From contig NC_092793.1 in assembly GCF_918797505.1 (NCBI RefSeq), positions 73,591,912-73,655,911 of the forward strand: a DNA stretch of 64,000 bases, read 5' to 3'. The notes under the pieces were generated by a model. The model did not search any database. It had not been told where the DNA came from and was given only the letters and a program-made list of their open reading frames with translations. Below, piece by piece: positions 13,748 through 26,342 of this stretch. Each line of letters opens with the position of its first letter. Positions within the stretch are counted from its first letter, which is position 1. The DNA comes from Bemisia tabaci. Taxonomy: Eukaryota > Arthropoda > Insecta > Hemiptera > Aleyrodidae. The position numbers and the translations under genes were made by a program.

Positions 13748-14009
13748 AAACTCGTGGGAAACACAGCTGAAATACAATAAGTAAATTAACGCAGAACGTT
13801 ATTCGAGCGGTGACCCTGACCATTGTCAGCTGCCGAAATAATTAAAAAAATGAAATAATAAGAATAGTTGATCACGGTTTTATCTTAAAATGTGATTTTT
13901 TTCTTATTCTTTACTTTTTCAGTCCTTACAGTAGTTGATAATGGCCAGGGTCACCGGCCAAAACGTCCTGCGTTAAATATTGTGTTTCAGCCTTGTTTCC
14001 CACGAGTTC
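13748..14009. mobile_element. 262-bp palindromic element (AACTCGTGGGAAAC arms)
   Basis: The left arm AACTCGTGGGAAACACAGCT and its inverted partner ending CCCACGAGTT pair along about 90 bp, including GGTGACCCTG(A/G)CCATT. Single copy in this window. Confidence 0.75.
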
Positions 14010-14527
14010 TCATCGTTTGTTCCACGAACATACGTATATGGACTACGGACGCACATCAAGCGGCTTTGTTTTTTTTAGAACGTGGCAATCTCGGTTGGAA
14101 GTGGGACAAAAGATGCGCAAATTCCTATGAATGCCAATAAAATGAGCAGTGGTGAGGGTGCCTGTAACAAACGACGCGGTTGCCAGTTTTTGCCCGAATA
14201 TACACTCATATCCTATAGTTCCAACGGGGAGTTTTGTTCCGACGGCAACGTGGAACGAGCGAGGGTGCACCTGTTACTAATAGCCGGCCACTTTTATCCG
14301 GGGCGATGAGCGAAAAAACTTAACGGGCTACGTGCATGCAGACGTCGCGTCGCGGACGTTACGATCCATCGCAGCACCGCAATCGTGTCTCGAGGATCGC
14401 GAACATCGTCCGCGAGTCGCCTTCCAGGTCGTGTCGGGCGCTAAATCCCGGATTCTTGTGAATTATGCTCATCGCCCGCCCAAGTTTTTATCCTCATAAA
14501 CAGGGTTAATTCTCGCTTTGGTCTCAT

Positions 14528-15229
14528 CTGCGGGCTGATCGTTGAAATTGGTAGGCAAAGCTGTAGACAAAGAAGACAAAAAGAATACGGAGGGTTCCTA
14601 TTGGTAGAAGCCAGTGCTCCCATTCCATGTCCGTCAAAATTTCCGGGATGCCTTTTAGATGTTTTCAAAAGTTCCAAGAAAGTTCCGGGAAATGCGATGG
14701 ATCAGAAACATTTCGAGAATTTTAAAAGTTCCGGGAAAAATTCAGGAAAATCTCTAAAGTTCCGAAATTTGATACTAGATCCGAGAATAATTTATCTATT
14801 TATTTATTTTATTTATTTATTCTTTTGCTTTTTGCACATTTGGCTTCACAAAAACGTCATTTTCTAAATAAAGGTACTGATAGGTATAAACATATTTACA
14901 TACAAATCGTCTTAAACTCATTCATTGACATTCAAAAATTCATTGATTGAGTACGGGCATTTTGCAATCAAATGCCTTGTGGCCAGCTTACCGAATGTTG
15001 GACTATGTTGGACTATAAATGGGGGCACTGGTAGAAGTGGATGGTTGCAATGAACAAAGGAGATAAGTAATAGACGAACTAACGGCAACCCATAGGAGAC
15101 CCAATAATTAGTCCATCGTCATCTCCCTAGTCTATTAGAACCACCCATTTCAACCGATATGATTGCTCCATACCCCTTATGTGTTCTTTGTCTATCTGTT
15201 AGTCCATCAATTATGACAATCAGCTCGCT
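14528..15229. mobile_element. GATTGTTGAAATT-family MITE split by a nested hAT-like insertion
   Basis: The left part (14528-14611) starts CTGCGGGCTGATCGTTGAAA; the right part (15031-15229) ends with the inverse motif. Copies elsewhere in the window are contiguous, showing that 14612-15030 is a later insertion. Confidence 0.75.
14612..15030. mobile_element. Nested hAT-like element, 419 bp
   Basis: Ends CAGTGCTCCCATT and AATGGGGGCACTG are inverted repeats. The 8-bp flanks GTAGAAGC (14604-14611) and GTAGAAGT (15031-15038) are a 7/8 target duplication. It contains repetitive TTCCGGGAAA-like motifs and no transposase ORF. Confidence 0.75.
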
Positions 15230-15230
15230 G

Positions 15231-15520
15231 GGACCTTCATACTGAGAGCTAAGACATGAGAAATCCATTTCCGATTGGTTCCCGTATTTTAGGCCTCCAC
15301 AATTCCGCGAGCGGAAGTGAAGATTACATTCTCACCTATTGCAAAGATTATAAACTGGGATGGACCATTGGACCAGAAGAATAAATGCATTGGAAAGAAT
15401 AAATGGAATGAGAGAGGGAACGGAGGAAAGTAATTCGGGAATGAGTTCGCCAAAGATTACGAAAATCGTGCAAACTGTGTAGTCTTCGTTTCCGTAGAAC
15501 TTGTGTCAACTCTCCTTAAA
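15231..15520. mobile_element. TA-flanked MITE (GAGTCCCTTTATACTGAGAG family), decayed copy 2
   Basis: The start TTCATACTGAGAGCTAAGAC and the block GATTGGTTCCCGTATTTTAG match the family. The right part has diverged. It lies directly against the MITE ending at 15229. Confidence 0.65.
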
Positions 15521-15975
15521 GGAACTGAGCCAAAACATCGCTCTTTTTCACTTTCATGACATGTTGCGCTCCAAAAAAAAGAAAAAAAAGGAGAAAAAAA
15601 ACCTGAATAGCCAGATACAGTCGGGGATTTTTGTGTTCAAAATACCTAGTAAGTCGAGGGAATTTTCAATCCAAGAATAGTTATCTTTCTGCGAGTGGAG
15701 ATGATCACGATGGGTCGTGATTTCCTCTCGTTTCTGAGTGATCTTTGTGATTTTTCTGGTCTATGCGGATAATGGTCCTGCAAATAACATTATTTGGCAA
15801 CGCTGCCATGTATGAAAGATAATAAATAGTCGATAGCATATACATTTTTTCCGTATTTCTATGTAAGTCGAATGAGAAGATTCAGAGCAGGGTCAAGTGT
15901 GTAATTGCCGATGAAGCCAGCCTAGGAGAGTAATTGCCACATGAATAGTCTCAATTTCATTTATAAATTCATCAC

Positions 15976-16567
15976 AATTTTACTTATTTCTTTTTTCAAT
16001 TTGATCAAATACTCAAACCGCCCCATCTTCGTGCAACTGTGACGTATAAATACATTGAGGGACACATTTCACACATTTTCAGGCGCTCCGTGTTTTTCAA
16101 TGGCTAGGTCTGGATACAACTATTCGTGTTCTTAGGATGTCCGTGTTGCATACCAAAAGAATTGCAGGCGTTTTGATCTGCTTCTGAAAACTGTATGACT
16201 GCGAATACTAGTTCTCGTGTTTTCTTCTTTGCATATTTACAGTCGTGTCTACCGTGAAATCCTCGGAGTTTGCGTAAGCCGTGTTTCATTACGGCAGTGT
16301 TGCCAAATGGTGCAAATGTCCACCAAGAACATGTCTTCAAAAGCATCGCAAACGTTAGTCCTGTTTAGGCAGATCAAAGTGCCTGCAATTCTTTTGGTAT
16401 GCAACACGGACATCCTGAGAACATGAATAGTTGTATCCAGACCTAGCCATTGAAAAACACGGAGCGCCTTAGCAGAATGTGTCCCTCGTCGTATTTATAA
16501 GTCATAGTTGCACGAAGATGGGGCGGTTTGAGTATTTGATCAAATTGAAAAAAGAAATAAGTAAAAT
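15976..16567. mobile_element. 592-bp foldback element with arms of about 200 bp
   Basis: The left arm (15976-16190) and right arm (16366-16567) are inverted copies, for example TTGCATACCAAAAGAATTGC against GCAATTCTTTTGGTATGCAA. The loop contains GTGTTGCCAAATGGTGCAAA, recurring near 39590, 40742 and 40850. No ORF of note. Confidence 0.85.
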
Positions 16568-18171
16568 AATGAAAATTCTCTGACTTTTCAAATGGTTTTA
16601 AAATAAAAATTCCTGATCATCCCTGGTTTTTCAGAATTTTTTTGGCTAATTATAAACAATTCTGAGCACAAAATGTCTTGAAATTGGAAAAATGTAATGT
16701 TTTGGCTGGAGGAAAACATTTCTGCAGCAAAATTTCATGACGTTTCCCGACTTATCAGGTCAGGGGAAAATTTCTTAAGTTGCCTAAGCTGATCCTTGCT
16801 TTGTGAACTTATGAATTTACGTCAACAATAAATGATGACAATATCAACATTCTTATTTCGTGTGAAATCTTATTTAAAGCGCAGCAGAAATTTGCGATAT
16901 TTGAACATCAATATCAATGATCTAAAGGAAGGTGATCTCTCTTGCAAGCGTACTGTTTCGAAACCCTTCCTCTTCATCTCTTGCTCATGGAATGAGGCAC
17001 CGGAGAAAAAACAAAAAGACCAAGAATATAGAAATATACTCCGAAGATGATGCTCGGCTGAAAAAACAAGAGGACCTGTATTCCACTCGCCCGAAGCAGC
17101 GCCACGGATTAATTTCATGCCCCGCACGCAGCATGCATGATACCCCTTCATTAATGCTGCATTGTTAGAGCTCAAGTTCATATTGTGGAACCACCCTGAG
17201 AGAGGCCAGGATCACGGGGTTATTTGCGTATGAATGCTCACAAATTCACCGGAAAAATCATCACAATACCCCTCGATTGTTGTCGAACCTCCGAACTCTT
17301 CCCGGAGCCGAACGAGTTTTCACGAGGAAATTGGCATCCCTGCCCTAGACACTCAATTGTGTTATCGCGCAATGTATAATAGCCGTACGCAAACTTAGAC
17401 GCCACCAAATCTTCCCTGATAAAGCCCGAACTTTTCTGAAAATTGATGCGTGTTACCCCTTGATTTTTTTTTCCAGAACTCTATTTATAGCTTAAGCTGA
17501 AGTATCAGAACATTTCAAATAAAAATATGCGCAGTTTTTATCCGTAGTAAATATTTTGTCAGTAGAAATTTGGCATTGTTTCAATGGTCATACGGCGTTT
17601 TCCCTTAAAATGCCAGTGTGCGTATTTCCGGTCGACGGCCTCGCTGACCGGAAGTGTCTGATTTTATTTATACTTCATAGCGTCTCTCCTTTGCCATTCA
17701 TGACTCAGAGAGTCCGTGGCTCTTTGTCCGTTTGAAAGTTTAGAGTGCTTTCCTGAATTATATAATTCATTTCGGCTGTAGACAAGAGACTAGCAGTATA
17801 ATCGTTGTATCTAAAGCTGAATGTAATCCAGGAAATTTAACAATATTCAATCAACTTATAGTTCTTAACCTGTTTCTGCGTTTTAGGAGACGCTACGCTC
17901 TAGTGGTACTGAGGGTGGTATGTGTCATTTTTATTTCTTTTGGCTATCATTTTAATGAAGAGATCTAAAATAGGTTCCAAATTAATTGAATTGAGTGCGG
18001 AATAAAAATTCGAATCGATTATGCTAAAAAACGACATCAGCCGTGAAAAACATAACTTACTTCCGAGTGACTCTGATTAATTATAATCTGATATTATCGT
18101 CATTAATGACATCGCCACATTTATGCATCTATTATTGAATTATGGACGTCCGTGTTGCACCAGAAGATTAT
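16568..18171. other. No gene seen
   Basis: Non-coding, with a lone MITE end at 17588-17613. Confidence 0.55.
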
Positions 18172-18325
18172 CAGTGGCGGGGCGTGCTTTGCCATAAATC
18201 GATTGATCTGCCATTTAAACCTTTGGCAAAAGGTCAATAAACAGGGTGTTCGCAACGAACACCTAAACAATCGATTCTTTACCATAGCTTCAAAGGGGTA
18301 CATCGATGAGCGATCATCCTTTCAC
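18172..18325. mobile_element. hAT-like MITE (CAGTGGCGTGG family), decayed copy 1
   Basis: The left end CAGTGGCGGGGCGTGC and the central GTGTTCGCAACGAACACC match copies 2-4, but the right terminus has degenerated and no 8-bp duplication is visible. It is an older insertion. Confidence 0.75.
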
Positions 18326-19639
18326 AAGTCGACGGAGTAAGATCACGGCTAGAACTTCAAGCAGAGCAGGAACCATAGCGGGCGAAAAAGAATCGCTTCA
18401 CCTGAGAGTCATAAACAACTCGGCGGCGTGATAGAGCACGAGTAATAAAACACGGAACATAATTTTATAGACGCGAAGTTTATTTTTCTCATATTTCCAA
18501 TGGCTCCGCTCGAGGGGCAAACATAAAAGTCGGACGGCGATAAGCCGGAATTCCACCTACATCGTTGGAATATTGCCGGCTCCGCCTGGAAGTGTCGGAG
18601 GTGGAAAAAACCGCGCGGAAAGCGGGGAGCAGGGCCGAAGAGGAGAAAAGCACTTGATCGCTTGTTGACCATTCTCCGCCTCTTAGCTCTCAGCCCCCCC
18701 CCCCTCCCCCGCCCCCGCCCCCTTCCGGATCCGTCGGCACCTTGTGGAAGTTACATTGATAGGAAAAACTTAATTATTTTCGTTCGGACGCTCGTCAGAT
18801 TACGATGGAGTTTCGAGCTGCGTTGGGAAACTGTGTTAAAAACCTGAGCGCGGAATCGTAGACGATATATCATAGAGACCACATCTCACGAGTCCAGGAG
18901 ATGTGATGGATCCGCAGACTTTTTTCGCAGTAGTAAAAAGGAGAGTTCTTTCTCAAGGGACGCAGCTCAAAAGCAACGATGAGAACATCGGAGAAGTCTA
19001 AAATTCTTTTGAAGACTCACAATTTGCATTAGAAATTTGTGAATTTTTGAGCTTCCTGCTTCGAAAAGATCCTTTGTAAAGGTGTGATTTGATACCCCAA
19101 GAAAACTAAAAATTACCACTACCATGTGTCGCATCATTCAGGAATAATGAGGCATGTAGGATCAAAAAAGTATTCTTACAGTCATATTTTCCAGTTTCCA
19201 GAGCATCTCAAAAAAGTGTCACTTTATTTTCATACACTTATACTTTTTTGGCTAATTATAAAAATCTTAGTCAATTTTTTGATAAGTCTCAATATTGTTC
19301 TTCGGAGGGAGGGCTCCCTAAACCCTTAAACCCCAATTTAAACATTTTTTTTTAAGCGACTTAAAATGTAATGTTTAAATATACTTTTTTCACGTCGAGG
19401 TTACCAATCTGCTGCGTCGAGTCAACAAGAAAAAGATTTACATAGATAATACATTATTTAGAAACAAACATTACATAATTTAGTGAAGATTTAAGAAAGC
19501 TGGATCAGTCTGGATCACAATGAGAATAACTAATGAACTGAACATTTTTCTCAAATTAAGGTTGTAATGGAGTTGCAACGGGGCTGTTATCTCAGTTTCG
19601 TCAAATCTACCCTCGTGACCATTTGCTTTCTTATACTTC

Positions 19640-19866
19640 GCATATCTCGGATTGCGACGTCGCAGACTTCTTGTCATACTTGTTTTTTTAAATATACAAC
19701 CACTCAACGTTAATTCTTAAAAACTCCGTGATGTGTCTCCTCTGTGCGAAGAAAACTCTGAGAAAACTTAAAGGGGTGGCACTGATTTGTTGTCCTTTAA
19801 AAAAACAAACGAGGAGCGGAGATTTTCAAACGCCGCAAACGAGATACGTGGTCTGGCAGTTTCACC
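19640..19866. mobile_element. GGTGAAAC-ended MITE, partial
   Basis: The right terminus GTCTGGCAGTTTCACC and the sub-terminal CGCAAACGAGATACGTGG match the family. The left terminus is missing beyond CGCATATCTCGGATTGCGAC. Confidence 0.6.
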
Positions 19867-20417
19867 GTCAATATTCTATGTACATAATAATCGAGGGAGA
19901 GATGCGCCAAAATCGGCAAGCTAGGATCTCTCTGAACCTAGCTCCAGGCTCCAGGCGGAAGCGAAAACAAATAATCCGAATCGTCGGAAGAGCTTGAAAC
20001 GGGGGCGCGCTCTCGTGGCGTATTTAGCCGCTCCTTTTATCTTGTTTTCCGATTATCAGCTCCACTTATAATTCTTTCATCGGATTTTCCGCCACTATTT
20101 TCCGCCCCGACGGGCCATTGTCTCCGGGGGCGACGCGGAAACCCCCGCCCAGCTGTTGCGCCGACACGTCCTTCAAACTTTCACCCTCCCTCTGAAGACG
20201 CAACTGAACACTCGATCAAATTCAATTCATTGTCGAAGCCGAGTTCTCTGGGGGACTCGTCTTCGAGCTGAAGGGATTGAATATCAGAAGAAACACTAAG
20301 AACCCCCAAAAATTAAAAATTGAAAATACACAAAAGCACTTAACATGAAATACAACAGCATATTAAATGAATGCGAACGTTTGAACAGTACACAAAAATA
20401 TAGACGGTAAAAGTACC

Positions 20418-20625
20418 AGATCGCGTATCTCGGTTTGCGACGAAGTAGACTTCCTGTCTTACTTTATTTTACAAATGGATTACTACTGAAAGTTGCTGAA
20501 AACTTCCCTATTTTTTCTCATCTGTGAAAATTTTAAGAAATTATATTGATTTGTTCTCCTTCAAAAAAAAATAAAATAGGAGCGGAAATTTTTAAACACA
20601 GCAAACAAGATATGTGATCTTGGGC
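20418..20625. mobile_element. GGTGAAAC-ended MITE, partial
   Basis: The inner inverted blocks CGTATCTCGGTTTGCGACGA and CAGCAAACAAGATATGTG match the family; both outer ends have gone. A short fragment of the same block also lies at about 9052-9090. Confidence 0.55.
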
Positions 20626-20679
20626 ACACACAAATTTACGGGGAAATCAAGACCAAAAAGTTTATAAATTTCAAATAGA

Positions 20680-20790
20680 GTCAAACATTTCGAGCTCTAA
20701 ATTTTGTACTCTAATTGAAATTTTTGACCTTGCTTTCCCCGCAAAATAGTGTCGACCCAGCACTATTTTACCACCTTTGTCTCATAAAGT
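20680..20790. repeat. Dispersed repeat (CCCAGCAC palindromic block), copy 1
   Basis: AAATAGTGTCGACCCAGCAC and its surroundings match 53300-53415. The inner block AAATAGTG-CACTATTT forms a hairpin. Confidence 0.6.
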
Positions 20791-21264
20791 CCGGGTCACG
20801 TTTCTTACTGTTTTTTTCTAATATGCGAATATATATACGTACACAAATTTGCAAAAGCACAGTGTACAAAAAATAAATCCTTAATAAACGATAAAGAGCA
20901 TTTATTTCATTAAACGGTGGATATCGGTGCATTTTAAGACAGCATGTTTCAAAATAAATTTTGCAAAAAAAGAAAGAGACTAACAACTTTTTAAAATTTT
21001 GTTTGAAGTTTGTATTTTAAAAGACATTGTTTTGTAAAAAAACACGTGTGCATTGAACTTTAAAATCCACCTCATGAAAGGCACACAATTTCCAGACAAC
21101 ATTCAACTTGTAGCTTTGATCGGCGAGTGATTGATCGAAATGAACTTCCCCTGCCACGGTCTATCTTTAAGACACTAGCGATAGTTTCCCGTCGAAATCT
21201 CAATATTTGATCATCCGATTGTCTTCTCTGTGGGCCAAGGTCCCTTTCCTCGTGGACGGTCATT

Positions 21265-21400
21265 TTTAACTGGACGTACTTCTGCCAAACCGAACTATGT
21301 GCATGAAGACATGAGCCCTGAGACCCATAAAGATATATACATAACAGGGCTCACGTCATAACACACATAGTTCCGTTTGGCAGAAATACGTCCAACTGTA
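21265..21400. repeat. 136-bp palindrome of the CATGAGCCC group
   Basis: Left AACTGGACGTACTTCTGCCA against right inverted GTTGGACGTATTTCTGCCAA, with paired GAACTATGTG and TGAGCCCTG inside. Confidence 0.8.
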
Positions 21401-24400
21401 TAAAAAATCTATTCGTTTGCAAGTTTTTATGAAAAATCCCCAGCTCTTTGATTCGACACCGCTTCTGAAAAGCGCGGACGCGGAGCAAAAAACTTGGCGC
21501 TTACATAGGGGCTTATCTAACAAGCTGATCAGCCGGTTGAGGGGGGGGGGGTACATTGCCGGAGGCTAAAGTTGGCGATCGCTGATAGGATTCGACTTCA
21601 AAGACCGCTGCCGGAAATTCAAAAAACCCGCCAGATAGCGCCAAGTCCGCGTTTCTGCGAGTTCGCTGCGTAATAACTTTTTCAATGAAATATAGCGCGC
21701 GAGTTTCTAGTTCCGGGCGAAACTCGAGATTCTCCGATTAGATAATCTTGCAGTTTCCCTGGCCCCGGCCTCTGATTCCTAATTTACGACCCCGAGCGGG
21801 ACAAAGATGTAATTCGGGATTTCGGGGACCAAATTTTAGCGCTGAGTCTCGCGCAGTGTCGGGGAATTAGAAACCCCTTCGAAACAGTGGAAGGTTGAGG
21901 CTTTAGAACTATTAACTGCTGGGTATTATCGTATCGTCGAGCTTATTATTACGAGTAGATGAAACCTTCATCTCGCTCTTAAGTAAAATCGGGCTTTGAA
22001 TCGATCATGTAATCGTGATTTTTCGTACGCATGGAACTTCAGGACTGCTGCCTCTGCATGCAGGAATACGATAATTGATTCCCAGACGAATGAACGCGTC
22101 TTTATTCCAAGGTTACAAAATGCACTCCTATGAGCCTTGTTTTCACACGGAAATGACCGCTTCTTTTAGTGTAAAATTCTGCTGATTCATCACAGTATTG
22201 GCTGAAGAGATTTGTAAAATTTTAAATGAAAAATGTCCTGTAGTTCCCGAGCAAAACTGGAAAGTGTAAGAGGATTTTTGGCAAAAAATGTAGTGTCTAA
22301 ATATGCCAAATGTATACCGTGGTTACCAAATGTATTTACGTTCTTTCGTGTGAGACACGACGTAGTAACTTGTGAACTACACGGAAAAAGGGCCTTAGTT
22401 TACAAAAACTCACAAGTGAGTTTTTGGAATTAGGGTATTGCAAAAATGTTCTCAGAGCATTGTCGGTTAGGAAAGGCTACAAAGTGTTGCACCAAAAAAA
22501 AAATGTGGCTGTCTTTGTAATTTCAAACTTAACCGAAGTTATGGTGGTTTAAAGTTAAAGCAGTGTCAAAACCGGAGTGTTAAGAAGACGCTATCTAAAG
22601 TTCAAGCACAAGGTGCACATAGGATAGCTGAAGGATGTATGGATACTATTTTAATTAATCTGTTTAGTTTGATTTTTAAAGTTTATCTAAAAAATTGATT
22701 AATTCTACTATTAACGATAGTATACTTCTGTTTAGGTGTTAACAAATGCAGGTAAAGACTTCAGTTTTAATTTTATTTTAGTCAGAATTAAAAGTAGTCA
22801 TTAAGGCTACAAAATTTAAAATCCCGCCTCATACCACTCTTCCTCTCCACTCCCAAGTGCCTTATATTTTTAATGGACGGTGCTTATATACTTTTTGCTT
22901 TTTTGGTGCATTTGTTAAAATATTTCAACAATTGAGAGCTTTACATTGAACTTTCAACTGGTAGATTTTTAGCGCTCTCATCTATAAATAAGAAGATTAT
23001 TTCGGAGACTAAGACCGTCTGAAAGCTGCATTAGATTAATTTTTCACCTTGAGTCATAATTTCGCCCTTTTTGAGGCCCGTTACACCAGCGTAATCAAAT
23101 CAGATCCGTTCCGAGCGACTACATTTTTGATGAGCGTCTTCGAGTTTGATTACGAAAATTGTATGAATTAGTAAGAGAGTCGGATCACGGTCCCGCCAAA
23201 TTTAATTACGATCATTTCTTCCGGCTGAGAAGCGATCCGTCATAAACAAGGTCGCCAGCTCGCGAATATGTACTAAAACCGTCGGAGCATAGCAAGGCTC
23301 TGGACGTATTGTTCAATCAGGCAACGCTGATAGTTAGATATTGCGTTTATTCGCGAGGAAGTTTTGCAGCGGTTCCAGATGAAAAGACGGAAAGTTAGTC
23401 GAAAGGGCAAGATTTTCTGGCCCAATTTTCAGAGGGTTGCAGCTCCTTTTGTTCTCCTGTTTTTAAGTCCTGCGTTTTTTTTATACATTCACAGGGAACG
23501 AAGTAATGAATTTATGTGGGAAAAAAATTCGGGCCATTGGAAACACCAAAGTTTCTGGTCCAGGTAACGGAAAAGTGCAACTGATGGTTGATGATCAATG
23601 ATGATTGATGAACAAATTGCTGAGCAGAAAGTACTGATGGATGTCGGAATGCGCGCTTGGCCGTGCTCATTTTTACAAGGTCGCTAATTCATTTGCTCAA
23701 CTCTTTGTTCATCGGTCATCATCGGGCGAATTTCGGTGTTGACTTCCAAAAGTAACTTTTACACTATAGAGAGAATGGTGGTGCGGTGTTTCTGAAATAT
23801 ACTTTCTCTGTTTACGGTGAGCTCGTAAAATTTTCATAGCCGGAAATCGTTAATTAACAGCGTCCGTTAGTCCCACCAGCTGGATCGTGAATTCCTGTAA
23901 GCCAGTTTCCCGCTTACAAAACCTGAAGATTCCGGCAACGTAGAAATCTCGTGGCGATCTCGCGATCCGAGAAATAACAATAAAATGGACAGGTGCTCTT
24001 TACGAACGACCAATTCATTTTTGAAGATTATTCCGGCTCCAAACCGACTATCATGGGAGGCGCGTCTGTTGCCACATTAAAATTTACGATTCCGCCACAA
24101 CTCCTCCATCGGACGCTGCTGTCCGCGCGTTGCCAAACCATCTAAAAGCCATCCTCTACTTCGGCATAACGGCATAATCAGTGGTGACGGACCCAACCGG
24201 CAACTATGTCCTTCTTACTCACCTTCAACGTATAAGTAGGAAAGGGACAGAAGATATTATTTCGTTCACTCTCATCCTTTAATAACCCGCTGCTTCAAAC
24301 GTTTACGAAAAGAGACGCAAGGTGCTTTGGGTGCTTCAAGTTAGGACGCAAGGCATGGTTTGTACATGGTCAGAAAACCAGCCATAATTTCGTGAAAACC

Positions 24401-24845
24401 GGTAATTTTCAAGGTTGATTTGGCAACGTACGGTGAGCCCTAGCTGCGTTCTAACGGCGATTTGTGGGGGGCATTAAACTTTACGACAATTTGGTTAGTG
24501 AGGTAGGAATCCTCTCTTTCAAGCGCTCTCTGGTGAAATGCTCACAAGGGTGCTCAATCTAAAAAAGAGCTGCACTCAGCGAGGGGATCGCCTTCGCCTA
24601 TACTTGAATGAAAATTGCAGAGTTTTAATTCTCCCAGAACGGATGTTGTAATGTGGGAATGGCTGCGACTTGAGAATAGACAAGTAGACACTTCAGAGTT
24701 AGGTGAGCTTATATCGACCGAGTTAAGGGACACGAAACGAAGCCAGTGAGGACAGAAGCACATACTGAAACGCATTAAAATGTCCTACATTAATGACCGC
24801 AGCAGAAAAATGCGTATCTCGCGCTGTATCGGTAACCCTGTGTTA
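21401..24845. other. No gene seen
   Basis: No recognisable protein domain or repeat from this window. A TGAT-rich patch (about 23582-23615) is simple sequence. Confidence 0.55.
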
Positions 24846-25220
24846 CCGAGTTTTACAAAAATCGATCCAACATGAGACGAGGTATCGTTTACCAACCAGA
24901 CCTCCGATTAAGTGTTAAAAATTCACGGAGAATTTTGAGAAAAACAATTTGACGAATGCCCATTAAAAATATAATACCAGAACGAAATTTTGTCTTTTCA
25001 GTAATTGAATACGTCCGAGTTTTACGTGTCTCTGACCCAACACAAAGCTCGGGAACCGACCACAACAGAGTGAGGTTGGGTCAAGTTAGGTCACGCAACT
25101 AAACTAACTCTCAGGCAAAGCTGGAAGTATCACTCGAATTGAAGGCGCCCCAATCCTGAATTTGTACACACTATTCCTACAACTTCGATCCATAGAACTT
25201 TCGAAGCTCTTTAGTAGAAA
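24846..25220. repeat. Dispersed 460-bp repeat (CCGAGTTTTAC...), copy 1
   Basis: Begins CCGAGTTTTACAAAAATCGA and contains GAGGTTGGGTCAAGTTAGGT. It is truncated at its right end compared with copies at 31117 and 39866. No coding capacity. Confidence 0.8.
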
Positions 25221-25931
25221 AATGCGTATCTCGAATTACCATGTCTCAAATGTCCCTCTCTTTTTTTTTAAAAGAGGAAACAAATCTTCGCTTGGCTGAC
25301 ATAAAGATGTTGCATAATGAATGTTTTAAGTAGCATTTTACCTGGTGCTCCATTTTTTACAGTTAAATAACAAAGTGCAGTAAAAAAGTTTCGAACCCCT
25401 GAGTCAAAAAGCAACTCTCGTTTTTTCCTATCACCCACCAGTTTTTTTTTGTGATATTCAATTTTTCCGAGTAAATGCTGCGAACATATTCTTTCCACTT
25501 TCAAAAAACATGGTCAAGAGACTTTCAAACCGTAGAGGGATTTTTTAGTGTATTTGGTGCCGCAGAATCCCGAAATGACCAAAGTTTTTTTTTTCATTTT
25601 TCTCAATTTTTTTTTTAGGAAAACTGTTTTCCCTCTAAAACCTCTATCGTGGGGCGTATATAGCTATTTTGAAGAAATTTTTTTTTCTGGAAAACGAGAG
25701 GGCGATAAAACTAATCCGAGGTCATTTTTGGAATCAACGGCAGCTCAAAATACATGTGATGTAGTAGTTTTCCGCAGCGTCTTGCCGGAAAAATGTGTCA
25801 TCCCGAATAACTGGTGAGTGATAGGCAAAAACGGAAGACATTATAATAGACTCGGAGTATCATAATGCGTCGGAATCACCTTCTTCAAAGTCTTAAGCTT
25901 CCTTTATCCGGGCCTTTGTCATGTCGCAATG

Positions 25932-26190
25932 CGGATCGCATTCAGCAAAAAGGAACCAGCGCGATCACAGTGCCGTAAAAATGTTACTCATTCTTATAAT
26001 CATCTAAAAAATCTCCCAGAATAGTAAATAGTTTTGGCTTCCCACTAAAAAAGTTTTAATTTTTAAGGGAAATAACTGTGTAAATTTTAATACTGTACAT
26101 ATACAAGTATTTTCAAAAGAAAAGGAGAAGTTGCATGATTTTGAAAACACTGCGTAATTGCAATGATTCATTTTTTCTAAATGCGATCCA
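25932..26190. mobile_element. MITE with GGATCGCATT-type terminal repeats, copy 1 (5' flank of exon 1)
   Basis: About 260 bp. The left end reads GGATCGCATTCAGCAAAAAG and the right end is the inverse of a similar sequence (TGGATCGCATTTAG-like). A second copy lies at 47403-47657 with matching ends and partly matching interior. The right end is 139 bp upstream of the start codon, inside the presumptive promoter or 5' UTR. No transposase is present, so the element is non-autonomous. Confidence 0.75.
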
Positions 26191-26321
26191 TGTGTTATCC
26201 ATGAAAATAGTGATTGTGTAAAGGAACCTACGAACGGAAATTCGTGACTCGATAGTTGTACCATCGATATTCGTCGAATGTGTCGCGGTAGCGTGGTCTA
26301 ACTCGGCGTCCCGGTGGAAAA

Positions 26322-26342
26322 ATGGAATATGAACTCATCTAG
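26322..26342 (+). promoter_or_regulatory. Six-codon upstream ORF overlapping the main start
   Basis: ATG at 26322 in the context AAAAATGG (A at -3, G at +4) opens Met-Glu-Tyr-Glu-Leu-Ile and then TAG. It overlaps the main ATG at 26329 in another frame. Its context is at least as good as that of the main ATG (AATATGA). If both lie in the mRNA, the main ORF needs leaky scanning. The transcription start is unknown, so it could also lie downstream of 26322. Confidence 0.5.
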
